Shown here in pieces: positions 45,368 to 46,170 of a stretch of DNA of 46,170 nucleotides; within the stretch, counting starts at the first letter, position 1, and every line of letters starts with the position of its first letter. Made by a program: the position numbers and the translations under genes. The stretch is taken from positions 1 through 46,170 of the forward strand of contig LDAQ01000089.1 of the NCBI GenBank assembly GCA_001028025.1. The letters are read 5' to 3'. The DNA comes from Faecalicatena fissicatena (GTDB lineage Bacteria > Bacillota > Clostridia > Lachnospirales > Lachnospiraceae). The notes beneath the pieces are model-generated. The model ran no database searches and was not told the origin of the DNA. It saw only the letters and a program-made list of their open reading frames with translations.

Positions 45368-46110
45368 AAAGTATAGATACAACCGAGCACATAGATGAGA
45401 ATCTGCTGGAGAACACCCTCCCTTACACAAAAAAGAGAGCAGCAGTCTGGATTTGTCTGACGGCAGGGGTGATCTTTTTGATTGTTTTGGGTATCCGGTT
45501 GTTGTCAGACCGGAAGTACAATCTGGTTTCCATGATGATCGTACTGATTGCATGCGGTGCCTTTTATCTCGCCTATGAGAAGCGGGAGGGGAGTATCCGT
45601 CGGATGGTGCTGCTGGCAGTGATGACAGCAATTTCCGTGGTGGGCCGATTTATTTTTGGTCCGATCCCTTTTTTTAAACCCGTGACGGCTATCGTGGTAT
45701 TGACCGGAATCTATATGGGGCCTGAATCCGGATTTCTGGTAGGCTCACTATCGGCAGTTGTTTCCAATATCTTTTTCGGGCAGGGACCATGGACACCTTT
45801 TCAGATGTTTTCCTGGGGAATCATCGGGATGATCGCCGGATTCCCGGGGCTGCGGGCGCTCCTGCGTCACCGTATACCGCTGATTATATATGGTATATTC
45901 TCGGGGATCGCTTATTCAGGGCTTATGGATATCTGGACGGTGCTCAGCTTCGAGGGAGGCTGGAACTGGTACAGGTATCTGGGGGCGCTTGCGACTGCGG
46001 TGCCGGTGACAATTACGTACTGTGTGTCCAATGTAGTATTCCTGATGCTGACTATCAGGCCGATTGGAGATAAGATGAACCGGATTCAGGTGAAACATGG
46101 GATTTTCTAA
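45346..46110 (+). CDS. ECF transporter substrate-binding S component
   Basis: A 254-residue integral membrane S component that would bind the vitamin. The start is ATG 45346 with AAGGAGGG at 45329-45336, overlapping the ATPase gene. An N-terminal cytoplasmic extension of about 30 residues precedes about seven hydrophobic segments. The conserved block of this S-component family is YMGPESGFLVGSLSAVVSN followed by FFGQGPWTPFQMFSWGIIG. Cobalamin or another corrinoid precursor is the likely cargo because the whole operon is under a B12 riboswitch, and B12-regulated ECF modules are known from comparative genomics in Firmicutes. Substrate specificity is not provable from the sequence. Confidence 0.9.
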   Translation: MQERDSIKSIDTTEHIDENLLENTLPYTKKRAAVWICLTAGVIFLIVLGIRLLSDRKYNLVSMMIVLIACGAFYLAYEKREGSIRRMVLLAVMTAISVVGRFIFGPIPFFKPVTAIVVLTGIYMGPESGFLVGSLSAVVSNIFFGQGPWTPFQMFSWGIIGMIAGFPGLRALLRHRIPLIIYGIFSGIAYSGLMDIWTVLSFEGGWNWYRYLGALATAVPVTITYCVSNVVFLMLTIRPIGDKMNRIQVKHGIF

Positions 46111-46170
46111 ACGTATATATTTTCACAGGATGATCTTGGGAAAGGGGGCGCCCGCTGAAAGTCTGCCGGG
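46097..46170 (+). CDS. Partial gene start at right edge
   Basis: A frame open to the window end begins with ATG at 46097, overlapping the S-component stop, with AGGTGA (46088-46093) at a short spacing. Only 24 codons are visible, so no family can be named. If real, the B12-regulated operon continues beyond the window. Confidence 0.4.
   Translation, partial: MGFSKRIYFHRMILGKGAPAESLP

Overview
The window looks like the chromosome of an anaerobic Gram-positive gut bacterium, most likely a Lachnospiraceae (Clostridium cluster XIVa) member. The support is a one-chain pyruvate:ferredoxin oxidoreductase, strong AGGAGG ribosome sites, YesM/YesN-type sugar sensing, dockerin and cohesin modules, and a fused-ATPase ECF transporter. 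The species cannot be named from this sequence. No rRNA, tRNA, CRISPR array or intact insertion sequence was seen.

Layout. (1) 216-6022: core and housekeeping genes: pyruvate:ferredoxin oxidoreductase, a membrane-anchored MutS-like ATPase, and a small XRE regulator on the minus strand. (2) 6377-15942: a carbohydrate-uptake locus with a sugar-binding lipoprotein, a two-component system on the opposite strand, two permeases, a GH31 glycosidase and a URO-D-like protein. (3) 16045-18307: a first cobalamin riboswitch, two terminators, a cytoplasmic leucine-rich-repeat protein and a xylose-isomerase-like TIM barrel. (4) 18450-46170: a promoter and second cobalamin riboswitch with a clean terminator, then at least thirteen genes on the plus strand, running off the right edge.

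Region 4 is the part that stands out. Its genes, in order, encode two large secreted dockerin proteins with a PQQ-like beta-propeller, a wall- or membrane-anchored cohesin protein, a transcobalamin-C-like (DUF4430) protein, a MoxR ATPase, a DUF58 protein, a transglutaminase-fold membrane protein lacking its catalytic cysteine, a 1646-residue GLUG-repeat surface protein, an alpha/alpha-toroid protein, a second DUF4430 protein, and a full ECF transporter (T, fused A-A, S).

My reading, which is inference, is that this is a vitamin-B12-repressed corrinoid-capture machine on the cell surface. The toroid and DUF4430 folds are the two halves of animal intrinsic factor and transcobalamin, here as separate adjacent genes. 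The beta-propellers recall BtuG of Bacteroides, and cohesin-dockerin docking would hold them at the surface above the ECF importer. The architecture resembles a cellulosome, but no polysaccharide-degrading enzyme is present. Riboswitch control and the ECF module support cobalamin as cargo. Binding itself cannot be read from the sequence.
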